A stretch of DNA of 64,000 nucleotides from Bacillota bacterium (GCA_012839805.1 DUMU01000005.1:152646-216645), one strand, 5' to 3'; counted from the first letter of the stretch, positions 25,112-33,819 are shown. The notes: generated by a model from the sequence alone, not told the origin. Made by a program: numbers and translations.

Positions 25112-25675
25112 ATGATCAATGCGAAGGACGTGGTGAAGAACGCAGAAAAAGGGATGGACAACGTCATCAAGGATTTGCGGCGGGAGTTTGCCGCGCTGCG
25201 GACCGGCAGGGCCAATCCCGCCCTTCTTGAACGGGTGATGGTGGATTACTACGGAACCCCGACGCCGTTACCCCAGCTAGCTGCCATCTCGGTCCAGGAA
25301 GCCCGGGTATTGCTCGTGCAGCCCTGGGATCGCAACGTGGTGAAGAATGTGGAGAAAGCGATCCTCAAGTCGGACCTCGGGCTCAACCCCGTGGTCGACG
25401 GTACGGTTCTGCGAATTACCATCCCGCCCTTGACGGCGGAGCGGCGCAACGAGCTGACCCGTCTTGCCCGCAAGATTGCGGAGGAACACCGGGTGGCCAT
25501 CCGTAACTTGCGCCGGGATGCCAACGAACAGATAAAGAAGGCCGAGAAGGCAGAAGGGCTTCCGGAGAACGACTCCCGCCGGCTTCAGGAGGAGGTTCAG
25601 AAGCTGACCGACCGGTATATCGGCCAGGTCGACCAGCTGCTCAGCGAAAAGGAGAAGGAGATCCTCGAGGTGTGA
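25112..25675 (+). CDS. frr: Ribosome recycling factor
   Basis: RRF splits post-termination ribosomes together with EF-G. The 187-residue product has the L-shaped helix-bundle signature LRREFAALRTGRANPALLERV, YYGTPTPLPQLAAISVQEAR, the core IPPLTAERRNELTRLARKIA and the closing helix. Length is exactly normal. Its last codons overlap the start of the next small gene (GTGTGA). Confidence 0.97.
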   Translation: MINAKDVVKNAEKGMDNVIKDLRREFAALRTGRANPALLERVMVDYYGTPTPLPQLAAISVQEARVLLVQPWDRNVVKNVEKAILKSDLGLNPVVDGTVLRITIPPLTAERRNELTRLARKIAEEHRVAIRNLRRDANEQIKKAEKAEGLPENDSRRLQEEVQKLTDRYIGQVDQLLSEKEKEILEV

Positions 25676-25989
25676 ACAGGCCGCGCCTTATAGTTTCCGA
25701 ATGGTCGGGTTATCCCTGGTTGGCTCTCTGGGACCGTTGGGTGGAGCCGGTGGGGGCCTGCCCCCCCTGTCTCGAGAGGGTGGGAGGTGAAGCCCTCGAA
25801 CCGGGAGATGAATCCCGGCTTCGGGTCGTACGGGTGCAAGAGGATCTCGATCCCGGCGGCAAGGCGCGGTGGGTCATACTGGTCGATCGGGAGACCGGGC
25901 CCGCGGATCCGGCGATACAGGAGTGGCTCGGACGCTTTGCTCCCGGTCCTCGGGATCATGGAGGGCAGGCCTTTGGTGGCAAACGATGA
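25672..25989 (+). CDS. Small protein of unknown function between frr and uppS
   Basis: I do not recognise this 105-residue product. It starts with GTG 25672 overlapping the frr stop (GTGTGA) and runs into the uppS start. The N-terminal half is aromatic (SEWSGYPWLALWDRWVEP) and is followed by a CxxC pair (GACPPCLERVGG) and a beta-strand-like part (RLRVVRVQEDL, ARWVILVDRETG). The translational coupling on both sides and the absence of stops argue for a real gene, but the frame could also be a by-product of the GC-rich sequence. No membrane segment or signal peptide is visible. No good ribosome binding site is seen apart from coupling. Confidence 0.5.
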   Translation: MNRPRLIVSEWSGYPWLALWDRWVEPVGACPPCLERVGGEALEPGDESRLRVVRVQEDLDPGGKARWVILVDRETGPADPAIQEWLGRFAPGPRDHGGQAFGGKR

Positions 25990-26716
25990 ACCGGTTCTGG
26001 ATCCTTCTCGCTTACCGGGTCACGTGGCCGTGATCATGGACGGGAACGGCCGCTGGGCCAAGGCCCGGGGTTTGCCGAGGACGATGGGCCACCGGGCGGG
26101 AGTCGACCGGCTGGAGGAGTTGATCCGGACCGCGGCCGAGCTACCGGTGCCCATCCTCACGGTCTACGCGTTTTCCACCGAAAACTGGCGACGATCCCGC
26201 TGGGAAGTGGAGGCGCTTTTCCGGCTGGCGGAGGAGGTATTACACCAGCGCCTGGACCGGTTCAACCAGGAGGGCGTGCGGCTGGTGGTGATCGGGCAGC
26301 GGGAGCGTTTGCCCGGGTCGCTTCAGCGTGAGATCGAGCGGGCGGAGAGCCTCACTTCCGGAAACCGGCGCATGCTGGTGAATATCGCCTTGAACTATGG
26401 AGGGCGGGCCGACATCGTGCAGGCCTCCCGCCGGCTCTGCCAGGCGGTCCGGGAGGGAAGACTTGATCCGGACCAGATCGACGAGGCCATCTTTGCCTCC
26501 TTCCTGTCCACGGCGGGGCTCCCTGATCCGGACCTTCTCATTCGCACCGGTGGTGAGCTTCGCCTGTCCAATTTCCTTCTTTGGGAGTCCGCCTATACTG
26601 AGCTTTGGGTAACGGAATGCTTGTGGCCGGATTTCGGTCGCCGGGAGTTCCTGATGGCTCTGGCGGACTACCAAAAGCGCGAACGGCGTTTTGGCCGCGT
26701 GAGCAGCCAGGTATGA
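25976..26716 (+). CDS. uppS: Undecaprenyl diphosphate synthase (cis-prenyltransferase)
   Basis: UppS condenses isopentenyl diphosphates to C55-PP, the carrier for peptidoglycan and wall polymers. The product contains GHVAVIMDGNGRWAKARGLP (with the catalytic Asp), GHRAGVDRLEELIRTA, LTVYAFSTENWRR, and the C-terminal LPDPDLLIRTGGELRLSNFLLW. GTG 25976 was chosen because GGAGGGCAGG lies about 10 bases upstream (246 residues); ATG 25958 would have no site. The frame is open further back to 25787, which overlaps the small gene. The last bases overlap cdsA. Confidence 0.96.
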   Translation: MANDEPVLDPSRLPGHVAVIMDGNGRWAKARGLPRTMGHRAGVDRLEELIRTAAELPVPILTVYAFSTENWRRSRWEVEALFRLAEEVLHQRLDRFNQEGVRLVVIGQRERLPGSLQREIERAESLTSGNRRMLVNIALNYGGRADIVQASRRLCQAVREGRLDPDQIDEAIFASFLSTAGLPDPDLLIRTGGELRLSNFLLWESAYTELWVTECLWPDFGRREFLMALADYQKRERRFGRVSSQV

Positions 26717-27546
26717 GCCGGCTAGCCGACAGTTCACGCTCACTGCTTTTGCGCACTCTGACCGTCCTCGTGGGGGCTCCCCTTTTCCTGGGCGCGCTCT
26801 GGGAGGGGCGCTATCTCTGGCTTTCAGTGCTGCTGGGGATTGGCGCGGCTCTGGGTTGGGAGGCGGCAGGGGTGCTGGGCAGGAAGACCGCCGGCACCGA
26901 TACTACGGGTCGGGCTCGTCACCGGAAGGTCGAAGGGGCGCTTTTCGGTGCCACCGGAGCTTACCTGACGGCACGCTTCGGTTTGATGGGAGCCGGCTAC
27001 CTGGCGGTGGCCCTCCTCGTATACGGGGGCCTGAAAGAACTCCTGCTGTTTCCCCGCCGGCCGCTCCTCGATATTGTCGAAACGACCTGGGTCGGGCTGT
27101 ACGTCGGCCTCCTCTGGGGGGCGCTCGGTTTCTTGAGGAACGAAGCGGGGTTGGTCTGGACCCTGTGGCCGGTCGCGATCGCGTGGACGTCGGACATTGC
27201 TGCCTTTCTGGTCGGGCGCACTTTCGGGAGGCACAAACTCTACCCCCAGCTAAGCCCGGGGAAAAGCTGGGAGGGGCTGCTGGCGGGCCTGGCCACCGGG
27301 GCGGTGGTGGGGGCGGTTTTCTCTCGATACCTGGGGTACGGCGGGCCGGCCGGCGCCGGCCTGGGGCTTTTGGGGGCGCTGGTGGGAGCCGGCGGGGACC
27401 TGTGGGAATCGGCGTTGAAACGAGAGGCGGGGGTCAAGGACGCCGCGGCGGTACTGCCGGGGCACGGCGGTATCCTGGACCGGATGGACAGTCTCCTCAC
27501 TACGGCCGCCCTGGCGGTGCTGATGGCCTGGCTTTACCGGCGCTGA
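26713..27546 (+). CDS. cdsA: Phosphatidate cytidylyltransferase
   Basis: CdsA makes CDP-diacylglycerol from phosphatidate and CTP for phospholipid synthesis. The 277-residue product has about seven membrane helices and the signature SALKREAGVKDAAAVLPGHG followed by GILDRMDS at the C-terminus. ATG 26713 overlaps the uppS stop (ATGA). Upstream frame to 26605 is open but overlaps uppS and is not used. Between the stop at 27546 and dxr lie a small GC hairpin (27551-27567) and the large inverted repeat described separately. Confidence 0.95.
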   Translation: MSRLADSSRSLLLRTLTVLVGAPLFLGALWEGRYLWLSVLLGIGAALGWEAAGVLGRKTAGTDTTGRARHRKVEGALFGATGAYLTARFGLMGAGYLAVALLVYGGLKELLLFPRRPLLDIVETTWVGLYVGLLWGALGFLRNEAGLVWTLWPVAIAWTSDIAAFLVGRTFGRHKLYPQLSPGKSWEGLLAGLATGAVVGAVFSRYLGYGGPAGAGLGLLGALVGAGGDLWESALKREAGVKDAAAVLPGHGGILDRMDSLLTTAALAVLMAWLYRR

Positions 27547-27577
27547 ATCCCTCCCGGGAGCCGGGAGGCCGGAGCGG

Positions 27578-27629
27578 GCCGCCCCCTTCCGATCCCATGG
27601 TATAATGCATGGGATCGGAAGGGGGCGGC
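27578..27629. repeat. Perfect 22-bp inverted repeat around an 8-base loop in front of dxr
   Basis: Arm one, 27578-27599, is the exact reverse complement of arm two, 27608-27629, with no mismatch. The 8-base loop (27600-27607) contains TATAAT. Ten bases after arm two is the dxr start codon. No T-run follows, so it is not a standard terminator. As RNA it would form a very stable hairpin if transcribed through from cdsA. It could be an operator, an insulator or an old mobile-element relic. A smaller 7-bp hairpin (27551-27567) precedes it. Confidence 0.95.
27598..27606 (+). promoter_or_regulatory. Extended -10 promoter element within the palindrome loop (dxr)
   Basis: TGG followed by TATAAT (27601-27606) is a perfect extended -10. 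No -35 hexamer is recognisable 17 bases upstream because that position lies in the GC-rich palindrome arm. Extended -10 promoters can work without one. Transcription would start near 27613, inside arm two, so the transcript would lack the hairpin. Confidence 0.6.
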
Positions 27630-27639
27630 AACGGTCGGG

Positions 27640-28974
27640 ATGCGTCTTGCCATTCTGGGGTCGACGGGGTCGATTGGCCGTCAGATGCTGGAGGTGGTCT
27701 CGGAGCACCTCCGCCGGCCGGCAGGGACGAGCGACGACCTCCAGATCGTGGCTTTGGCCGCCTACCGTGGCCTCGACGAGCTAGCGCGCCAGGTTGAGCG
27801 TTATCGCCCCCTCTATGTGGCCGCGGCCGGATACGACCCTGGCGACCGCTACGACCGGGAAGAGCTGGACCGGTTCCGGGAAAGGCTGCAAACAGCCGCG
27901 GCCGGTCGCGGCCGGTCATCGCCGTTGCCGGTACCTCGGGTAATGGGAGGAGCGGCGGCCCTGGAGGAGTTGGCCACCTTAGCCGAGGTCGACCTGGTAG
28001 TCGTAGCGGTGGTGGGAGCAGGAGGGTTGCGGCCAACCCTGGCCGCGATAGGCGCCGGTAAACGGGTAGCCCTGGCCAACAAGGAGACGCTGGTGATCGG
28101 CGGCGAGCTGGTCCGGGCTGCGCTGGCCCGGACCGGAACCGCAGGGCGCAGAGCGAGCGGATCAGCTCCGGCAGGCTGGAGGGAGGGGTTGGCCGGCGAC
28201 CGGCTCCGGCCTATCGATAGCGAGCACAGTGCGATCTGGCAATGCCTGGGCGGGGCACGGGGCCTGGATGCCGGCGGCGCCGCGCTCGGGGAGTTAGGAC
28301 TCGAGCGCTTGATCCTGACCGCCTCCGGGGGCCCGCTGCGGTCGTGGCCGGTCGAGCGGTTGCCGGAGGTCTCCGTCGAGCAGGTTCTCGCTCACCCCAC
28401 GTGGAAGATGGGTCCTCGAATCACGGTCGACTCGGCCACCATGATGAACAAGGGTTTTGAAGTCCTCGAGGCTTCCTTCCTTTTCGGAGTGCCCGAGGAG
28501 CGGATCGAAGTAGTCATACACCCCGAGTCGGTGGTTCATTCGCTGGTGGAGTGGGCGGACGGTTCAGTTCTGGCCCAATTGGGCTGGCCGGATATGCGCT
28601 TGCCGATCCAGTATGCCCTTTTCTACCCGCGGCGGCTGCCTTCGGGAGCGCGGCGCCTGGATTTGACGCAGGTGCGCACTCTCAGCTTCTTGCCGGTCGA
28701 GAGCTCCCGCTATCCTTGCCTGGCGCTGGCCCGGCAGGCAGGGCGGGCAGGCGGGACTTACCCGGCGGTGCTCAACGCAGCCGACGAAGAGGCGGTGGCC
28801 GGGTTCTTGAAGGGTCTCATACGGTTCACGGACATAGCGGCAATCGTGGAAGAAACGCTGGCCAAGTACCAGGGGGATCCGGCGGGAGAGTTGAGCCTTC
28901 CGGCCGTCGAGCAAGCTGATACTTGGGCTCGCCGCAAGGCCCGGGAGCTTATCCAAGCTATCCAGAGAGGATGA
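27640..28974 (+). CDS. dxr: 1-deoxy-D-xylulose 5-phosphate reductoisomerase
   Basis: DXR is the first committed step of the MEP isoprenoid pathway, and its products feed uppS upstream. The 444-residue protein has the NADPH motif LAILGSTGSIGRQ, the KRVALANKETLVIGGELV helix, the metal/substrate region RPIDSEHSAIWQCL, LTASGGPLRSW, AHPTWKMGPRITVDSATMMN and KGFEVLEASFLFGV. It is roughly 50-60 residues longer than typical, with insertions around residues 30-100 and 165-190 (TGTAGRRASGSAPAGWREG). It overlaps rseP by four bases. Confidence 0.95.
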   Translation: MRLAILGSTGSIGRQMLEVVSEHLRRPAGTSDDLQIVALAAYRGLDELARQVERYRPLYVAAAGYDPGDRYDREELDRFRERLQTAAAGRGRSSPLPVPRVMGGAAALEELATLAEVDLVVVAVVGAGGLRPTLAAIGAGKRVALANKETLVIGGELVRAALARTGTAGRRASGSAPAGWREGLAGDRLRPIDSEHSAIWQCLGGARGLDAGGAALGELGLERLILTASGGPLRSWPVERLPEVSVEQVLAHPTWKMGPRITVDSATMMNKGFEVLEASFLFGVPEERIEVVIHPESVVHSLVEWADGSVLAQLGWPDMRLPIQYALFYPRRLPSGARRLDLTQVRTLSFLPVESSRYPCLALARQAGRAGGTYPAVLNAADEEAVAGFLKGLIRFTDIAAIVEETLAKYQGDPAGELSLPAVEQADTWARRKARELIQAIQRG

Positions 28975-30086
28975 CCGACGTGACCGGGGTCGTAGCGTTC
29001 ATCGTCGTGTTTGGCGCCATCGTGCTCGTCCATGAACTCGGGCATTTCCTGGTGGCGAAAGCCGCCGGGGTGAGGCCGTTCGAATTCGGAGTCGGGTTCG
29101 GTCCCGCGCTCTGGAAGCGCCGGTGGGGAGAGACCACCTACTACCTGCGGGCCATTCCCCTCGGAGGTTACGTGAAGCTGCTCGGGATGGACCCTTACCC
29201 GGAGGCCGAGGACCAGGCCGGCGGGGGAGAAGCGAAAGCGGATCAGGCGATGGAGGCCGCGGCGGCACGGACCCGGGAACCGGTCCGGCCCGAAGAGGTG
29301 GATGATCCGAGGAGTTTTGCCCGCAAGCCGCTGTGGGCGCGCCTGGCCATCATCGCGGCCGGGCCGTTCATGAACTTTGCCTTTGCAGCGGTTCTTTTCA
29401 TGTTGCTCGCGGCCACGGTCGAGGTGCCCCTCACCATTTACCGGGTAGAGCCGGGGTCGCCGGCGGCCGAGGCTGGCCTGGCTGCCGGTGATGTCATCCT
29501 GTCCATCGAGGGCAAGAGAGTATACGAACCGCGCGATGTCAACCGGATCGTCGACCCCAGCGCAGGAATACCTCTCGAAGTTCGCTTCCGTCGTGACGGG
29601 CAGGAGGCGACGGTTACCGTCGTACCGCGGATCTTTCCCGGGGCCGACGTCGCGCGGATGGGCGTCCAGCTGGGTGGGCAGCCGCGCCGGACCGGTCTCG
29701 GGGCGGTCTGGGCCGGCATCAGCCAGACCTGGTATGCTACCGTGGGGATCATCACTGCGCTCGGCAAGATGATCGTCGGGCGCGCCCCGGCGGACATCTC
29801 CGGCCCCATCGGCATCTTCCAGCTGGTGGGTGAATCGGCCCGCCAGGGAATAGCCTATGTGATCAGCCTGGCGGCCTTTCTCAACGTGAACCTGGGTCTA
29901 CTCAACCTGCTCCCGGTTCCGGTACTCGACGGGGGGTGGCTCGCCATCTTCCTTTTCGAAGGGGTGAGGCGCCGTCCCTTGCGTCCCGAGCAAAGGGGAT
30001 GGGCCCAGGTGGTAGGTCTGGTCCTGGTCATAGCGCTGATGCTCTTGGCGACTTACAAGGACATCGCACGCCTGGCCCGTATGTGA
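28971..30086 (+). CDS. rseP: Site-2 intramembrane metalloprotease RseP/RasP
   Basis: A membrane zinc protease that clips anti-sigma factors and signal peptides. The HExxH motif is in VLVHELGHFLVAKAAGV (membrane helix 1), a PDZ domain spans about residues 130-215 (EPGSPAAEAGLAAGDVILSI) and the second metal motif LDG lies in LLNLLPVPVLDGGW near the C-terminus. About four membrane helices are expected. A charged insert follows helix 1 (DQAGGGEAKADQAMEAA). ATG 28971 overlaps the dxr stop; GTG 28980, behind AGAGAGG, is possible. Confidence 0.95.
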   Translation: MTDVTGVVAFIVVFGAIVLVHELGHFLVAKAAGVRPFEFGVGFGPALWKRRWGETTYYLRAIPLGGYVKLLGMDPYPEAEDQAGGGEAKADQAMEAAAARTREPVRPEEVDDPRSFARKPLWARLAIIAAGPFMNFAFAAVLFMLLAATVEVPLTIYRVEPGSPAAEAGLAAGDVILSIEGKRVYEPRDVNRIVDPSAGIPLEVRFRRDGQEATVTVVPRIFPGADVARMGVQLGGQPRRTGLGAVWAGISQTWYATVGIITALGKMIVGRAPADISGPIGIFQLVGESARQGIAYVISLAAFLNVNLGLLNLLPVPVLDGGWLAIFLFEGVRRRPLRPEQRGWAQVVGLVLVIALMLLATYKDIARLARM

Positions 30087-30117
30087 GCCGGGGTTGTCCC
30101 CAAGGAGGCGAGGACGG

Positions 30118-33100
30118 TTGACGTCGCCGCTTGCCGGCGTCCCCAACCCAAGGACCAATCGCGCTCCGGTCGTCTGGATCGTGCCCGGAGTATCCAGCCT
30201 GGCCGAGTGGCTGGCCCGCATCGGGGTGGAGGAGACATCCGACGAAGCGCGGCTGGCTACGGTGGTGGCCCTGGAGGTCAGGCCAGAAGAAGGCGTCTGG
30301 ACGATCCACGTCCGGGTGGGACGAGAGCCGGCCGGGGAGGTGCTCGGCTCCCGCCTGCATGCCTGGCAAGCGGCAGCGGCCAGGGTGGTAGAGGGCCTCC
30401 GGGCACTGTACTTTGAGTTCGAGGTCCCCGCCGGCGGGGCGGTGGAGCCGGTCGTCGCCGGTGATCCCGCCGATACCGTGGCGCTCGACGAAGAGACGTA
30501 CATGCAAGCTCTGCTGGCCCGCGGCGGGGCAGACAGGGTCCGGGAGCACGAAAGGCCGGAGTCGCGGAGCGGAAACAAAAACGGAAACGGCAACGGAAGT
30601 GGAAACGGCAACGGAAACGGTAACGGAAATGGAAGCGGCGACGGAAACGATGAAGAAATCCTGTACGGAAGGCGCTTCTCGCCGATCACCGTCATTTCTG
30701 TTCACGCGGTCGAACCGTCGGAAGAACCGGTAGTCATCCGCGGCGAGGTTTTGCAGTCGGAGTTTCGCACCACCCGGCAGGGGGTGTCCATTCTCCAATT
30801 CGACCTAACCGACGGAACGGACTCCCTCACCGTGAAGCTCATCGATGACCCCCGCCGGCCCCGCAAAGGAAACGGCAACGGGGGTAGGAACGGCAGCGGG
30901 GGCTCGAACGGTAATGCCGGCCGCGACGGAAATCACGGGCATCAGTCGGAGCTCGAACGGCTGAGGCACCGGCTGGAAAAGGGAGATTGGGTGATCGTCC
31001 GGGGGCGGGCGGTGCTGGACCGTTTCCTGAATGAAGTGGTGCTGGAAGCGACCGACATTATGCGTACCAAGCCTGCCGGTGGCCGGGAAGACACTGCTCC
31101 GGCGCAAGGAAAGCGGGTCGAGCTTCACCTGCACACCAAGATGAGCGCCATGGATGCCGTTTGCGACGTGGAGGAGGCGGTACGCCAGGCGGCTGCTTGG
31201 GGTCATCCGGCGGTGGCCATCACCGACCATGGGGTGGTGCAGTCCTTCCCCGCCGCGTACGAGGCGGGAAAGAAGTACGGGATCAAGATCATCTACGGCC
31301 TCGAAGGCTACCTCGTCGAAAGTCCGGACGAGAACGCGCGGCGCCATCACATAATCATCCTCGCCCGTGATCAGGCAGGGCTGAAGGATCTTTACGAGCT
31401 GGTTTCCCTTTCTCATTTGCGCTACTTCTACCGTTACCCCAGGCTTCCCCGGGCGGAAATAGCCGCCCGGCGCCGGGGCCTCGTCATCGGGAGCGCGTGC
31501 GAAAGCGGGGAGCTCTTCCAGGCGGTGCTGGACCATCTCCCTGAGGAAAAGCTGGTGGAGATTGCTTCGTTCTACGACTACCTCGAGATTCAGCCTCGCA
31601 GCAATAACGCTTTCCTGTTGCGGGAGGGCAGGGTCGCCTCCGAAGAAGAGCTGATGGAACTGAACCGCCGGATCTATCAATTGGGCAAAAGGCTGGGCAA
31701 GCCGGTAGTGGCCACCGGCGATGTTCACTTCCTCCGTCCCGAAGACGAGGTGCTACGGGAGATCATCCTGGCGGCGAAAGGTTACGCGGACGTGGAACGG
31801 CAAGTACCGCTCTATTTCCGTACTACTCCCGAGATGCTGGAAGAGTTCGCCTACCTGGGCGAAGACGCGGCGCGGGAGGTCGTGGTCACCAATCCCTGTC
31901 GGATTGCCGATGACATTGAACCGATCATGCCGGTGCCAGATCGCCTGTATGCCCCGGAGATCCCGGAAGCGCCGGCCGAGATCGAGAACGTCGCCTGGCA
32001 GCGCGCCCGGGAGCTTTACGGGGATCCCCTGCCGGCCGTAGTGGAAGAACGCCTGCGGCGCGAGCTCAAGGCGATCGTGGGCAACGGGTTCGCTTCCCTT
32101 TACTGGATAGCCCGCAAGCTCGTGCAGAAATCGCTGGCCGACGGATACCTGGTGGGATCCCGCGGTTCGGTAGGTTCATCCTTGGTGGCCACCATGTGTG
32201 GTATCACCGAGGTGAACCCCCTGCCGCCCCATTATTTGTGCCCGGCCTGTCATTATTGCGAGTTCGTCACCACCGGTGAGGTGGGAGCCGGCGTGGATCT
32301 TCCTGGCCAAGACTGCCCCCGGTGTGGAACCCCTCTCGATCGTCTCGGATTTGACATTCCGTTCGAAGTCTTCATGGGATTCCATGGGGAGAAGGTTCCC
32401 GACATCGACTTGAACTTCTCGGGGGAATACCAGCCAGAAGTTCACCGGTATGCCGAAGAGCTGTTTGGGGAGGGGCAGGTATACCGGGCGGGAACCATAT
32501 CCACTTTGGCCGACAAGACGGCCTTCGGGATCGTAAGGGCGTGGGCAGAGGAAAAAGGGAAAAAGCTTCGCCGGGCCGAGATGAACCGCCTTACGGCGGC
32601 CATCACCGGTGTCAAACGTACTACCGGCCAGCATCCGGGGGGCTTGATGATCGTACCCCGGGAGGTGGACGTTCACCAATTCACCCCGGTACAATATCCG
32701 GCGAACGATCGCGAAAGCGGGACGGTAACCACTCATTTCGACTATCATTCCATCAGTGAACGGCTCGTCAAGGTAGATATCCTGGGTCATGACGATCCTA
32801 CGCTGCTACGGCTCCTCTATGACCTAACAGGGGTGGACCCGCGCTCGGTGCCGCTTTCTGACCCCAAGGTGCTCTCGCTTTTCTCCAGTTGCGAAGTGCT
32901 CGGGGTAAAACCAGAGGATATCGGCACCAGCGTGGGGACGCTCGGCATTCCGGAGTTCAACACTCCGTTCGTCCGGCAGATGCTGGAGGAGACTCGCCCG
33001 TCACGTTTTGCCGACCTCGTACGGATAAGTGGTTTCTCCCACGGCACGAACGTATGGACAAACAACGCGCAAGAACTGATCCGTTCAGGTAAGGTGACGC

Positions 33101-33819
33101 TGCAACAGGCGATTGGGTGCCGGGACGACATCATGCTCAACCTGATCCGCCGGGGAGTCGAACCGCTTTCGGCCTTCAAGATCATGGAGCAGGTCCGCAA
33201 AGGAAAAGGGCTCAAGCCGGAAGACGAGGCACTCATGCGCAATCACGGGGTGCCGGAATGGTACATAGAGTCGTGCAAGAAGATCAGCTACATGTTTCCC
33301 AAAGCCCATGCCGTTGCCTATGTGACCATGGAGGTCCGCATCGGGTACTACAAAGTTTACTACCCGGCTGCGTTCTACGCGGCTTACTTCACCGTGAAAT
33401 CGGAAGACTTCGATGCGAATCTGGTGCGACAAGGGATTGCGGCCATACGCAAAGTGAGAGCGGAGATCGCCAGCAAAGGCAGTGAGGCCACCGCGAAAGA
33501 AAGGGATCTCGACACGGTCCTGGAGGTCGTTCAAGAGGCGCTCCTCCGGGGAATCCGGTTTCTCCCGGTGGACGTGCTCCGCTCCCACCCGACCCGCTTT
33601 CAGATCGTGGAGGGGGCCCTTTTGCCGCCCCTGGTCTCCCTGCCGGGGGTGGGCTCGCAGGCGGCGCAGGCCATCGCGGCGGCAAGGGATGAGGCTCCTT
33701 TTAGCTCCGTCGAGGACCTGCGCACGCGCGCCCGCGTCAGCCGTTCCGTGGTGGAGGTGCTGCGGGAGGCGGGGGCATTGGCCGGCCTGCCGGAAGGAGC
33801 CCAGCTCTCTCTTTTCTGA
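30118..33819 (+). CDS. polC: DNA polymerase III alpha subunit PolC without the proofreading exonuclease domain
   Basis: The Firmicutes replicative polymerase, 1233 residues from TTG 30118 (AAGGAGGCG lies eight bases upstream). Order: N-terminal domain, an Asn/Gly linker, OB domain, second linker, PHP domain (VELHLHTKMSAMDAV, about residue 335; AITDHGVVQSFP), polymerase with zinc cysteines (CPACHYC and CPRCG near 708), KVPDIDLNFSGEY (about 760), GVKRTTGQHPGGLM, and a beta-clamp-binding end QLSLF. In ordinary PolC a DnaQ-like exonuclease is inserted in the PHP domain right after the IYGLE stretch; here the frame passes directly from IYGLEGYLVES to HHIIILARDQAGLKDLYELV at about residue 402-412. 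This explains the short length (usual ~1430). No separate exonuclease gene lies in the window. Confidence 0.95.
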   Translation: MTSPLAGVPNPRTNRAPVVWIVPGVSSLAEWLARIGVEETSDEARLATVVALEVRPEEGVWTIHVRVGREPAGEVLGSRLHAWQAAAARVVEGLRALYFEFEVPAGGAVEPVVAGDPADTVALDEETYMQALLARGGADRVREHERPESRSGNKNGNGNGSGNGNGNGNGNGSGDGNDEEILYGRRFSPITVISVHAVEPSEEPVVIRGEVLQSEFRTTRQGVSILQFDLTDGTDSLTVKLIDDPRRPRKGNGNGGRNGSGGSNGNAGRDGNHGHQSELERLRHRLEKGDWVIVRGRAVLDRFLNEVVLEATDIMRTKPAGGREDTAPAQGKRVELHLHTKMSAMDAVCDVEEAVRQAAAWGHPAVAITDHGVVQSFPAAYEAGKKYGIKIIYGLEGYLVESPDENARRHHIIILARDQAGLKDLYELVSLSHLRYFYRYPRLPRAEIAARRRGLVIGSACESGELFQAVLDHLPEEKLVEIASFYDYLEIQPRSNNAFLLREGRVASEEELMELNRRIYQLGKRLGKPVVATGDVHFLRPEDEVLREIILAAKGYADVERQVPLYFRTTPEMLEEFAYLGEDAAREVVVTNPCRIADDIEPIMPVPDRLYAPEIPEAPAEIENVAWQRARELYGDPLPAVVEERLRRELKAIVGNGFASLYWIARKLVQKSLADGYLVGSRGSVGSSLVATMCGITEVNPLPPHYLCPACHYCEFVTTGEVGAGVDLPGQDCPRCGTPLDRLGFDIPFEVFMGFHGEKVPDIDLNFSGEYQPEVHRYAEELFGEGQVYRAGTISTLADKTAFGIVRAWAEEKGKKLRRAEMNRLTAAITGVKRTTGQHPGGLMIVPREVDVHQFTPVQYPANDRESGTVTTHFDYHSISERLVKVDILGHDDPTLLRLLYDLTGVDPRSVPLSDPKVLSLFSSCEVLGVKPEDIGTSVGTLGIPEFNTPFVRQMLEETRPSRFADLVRISGFSHGTNVWTNNAQELIRSGKVTLQQAIGCRDDIMLNLIRRGVEPLSAFKIMEQVRKGKGLKPEDEALMRNHGVPEWYIESCKKISYMFPKAHAVAYVTMEVRIGYYKVYYPAAFYAAYFTVKSEDFDANLVRQGIAAIRKVRAEIASKGSEATAKERDLDTVLEVVQEALLRGIRFLPVDVLRSHPTRFQIVEGALLPPLVSLPGVGSQAAQAIAAARDEAPFSSVEDLRTRARVSRSVVEVLREAGALAGLPEGAQLSLF
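30571..30648 (+). repeat. Asn-Gly hexanucleotide-like repeat in polC, first linker
   Basis: GGAAAC/GGCAAC-type hexamers with drift encode an N-G repeat (NGNGNGSGNGNGNGNGNGSG), about residues 152-177 of PolC. It separates the N-terminal domain from the OB domain. Such low-complexity DNA is prone to slippage, and lengths in multiples of six keep the frame. Confidence 0.9.
30868..30936 (+). repeat. Asn-Gly repeat in polC, second linker
   Basis: A second, more degenerate Asn/Gly-rich stretch (GNGNGGRNGSGGSNGNAG) at about residues 251-273 interrupts the OB domain. It is in frame and probably forms a flexible loop. Confidence 0.85.
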
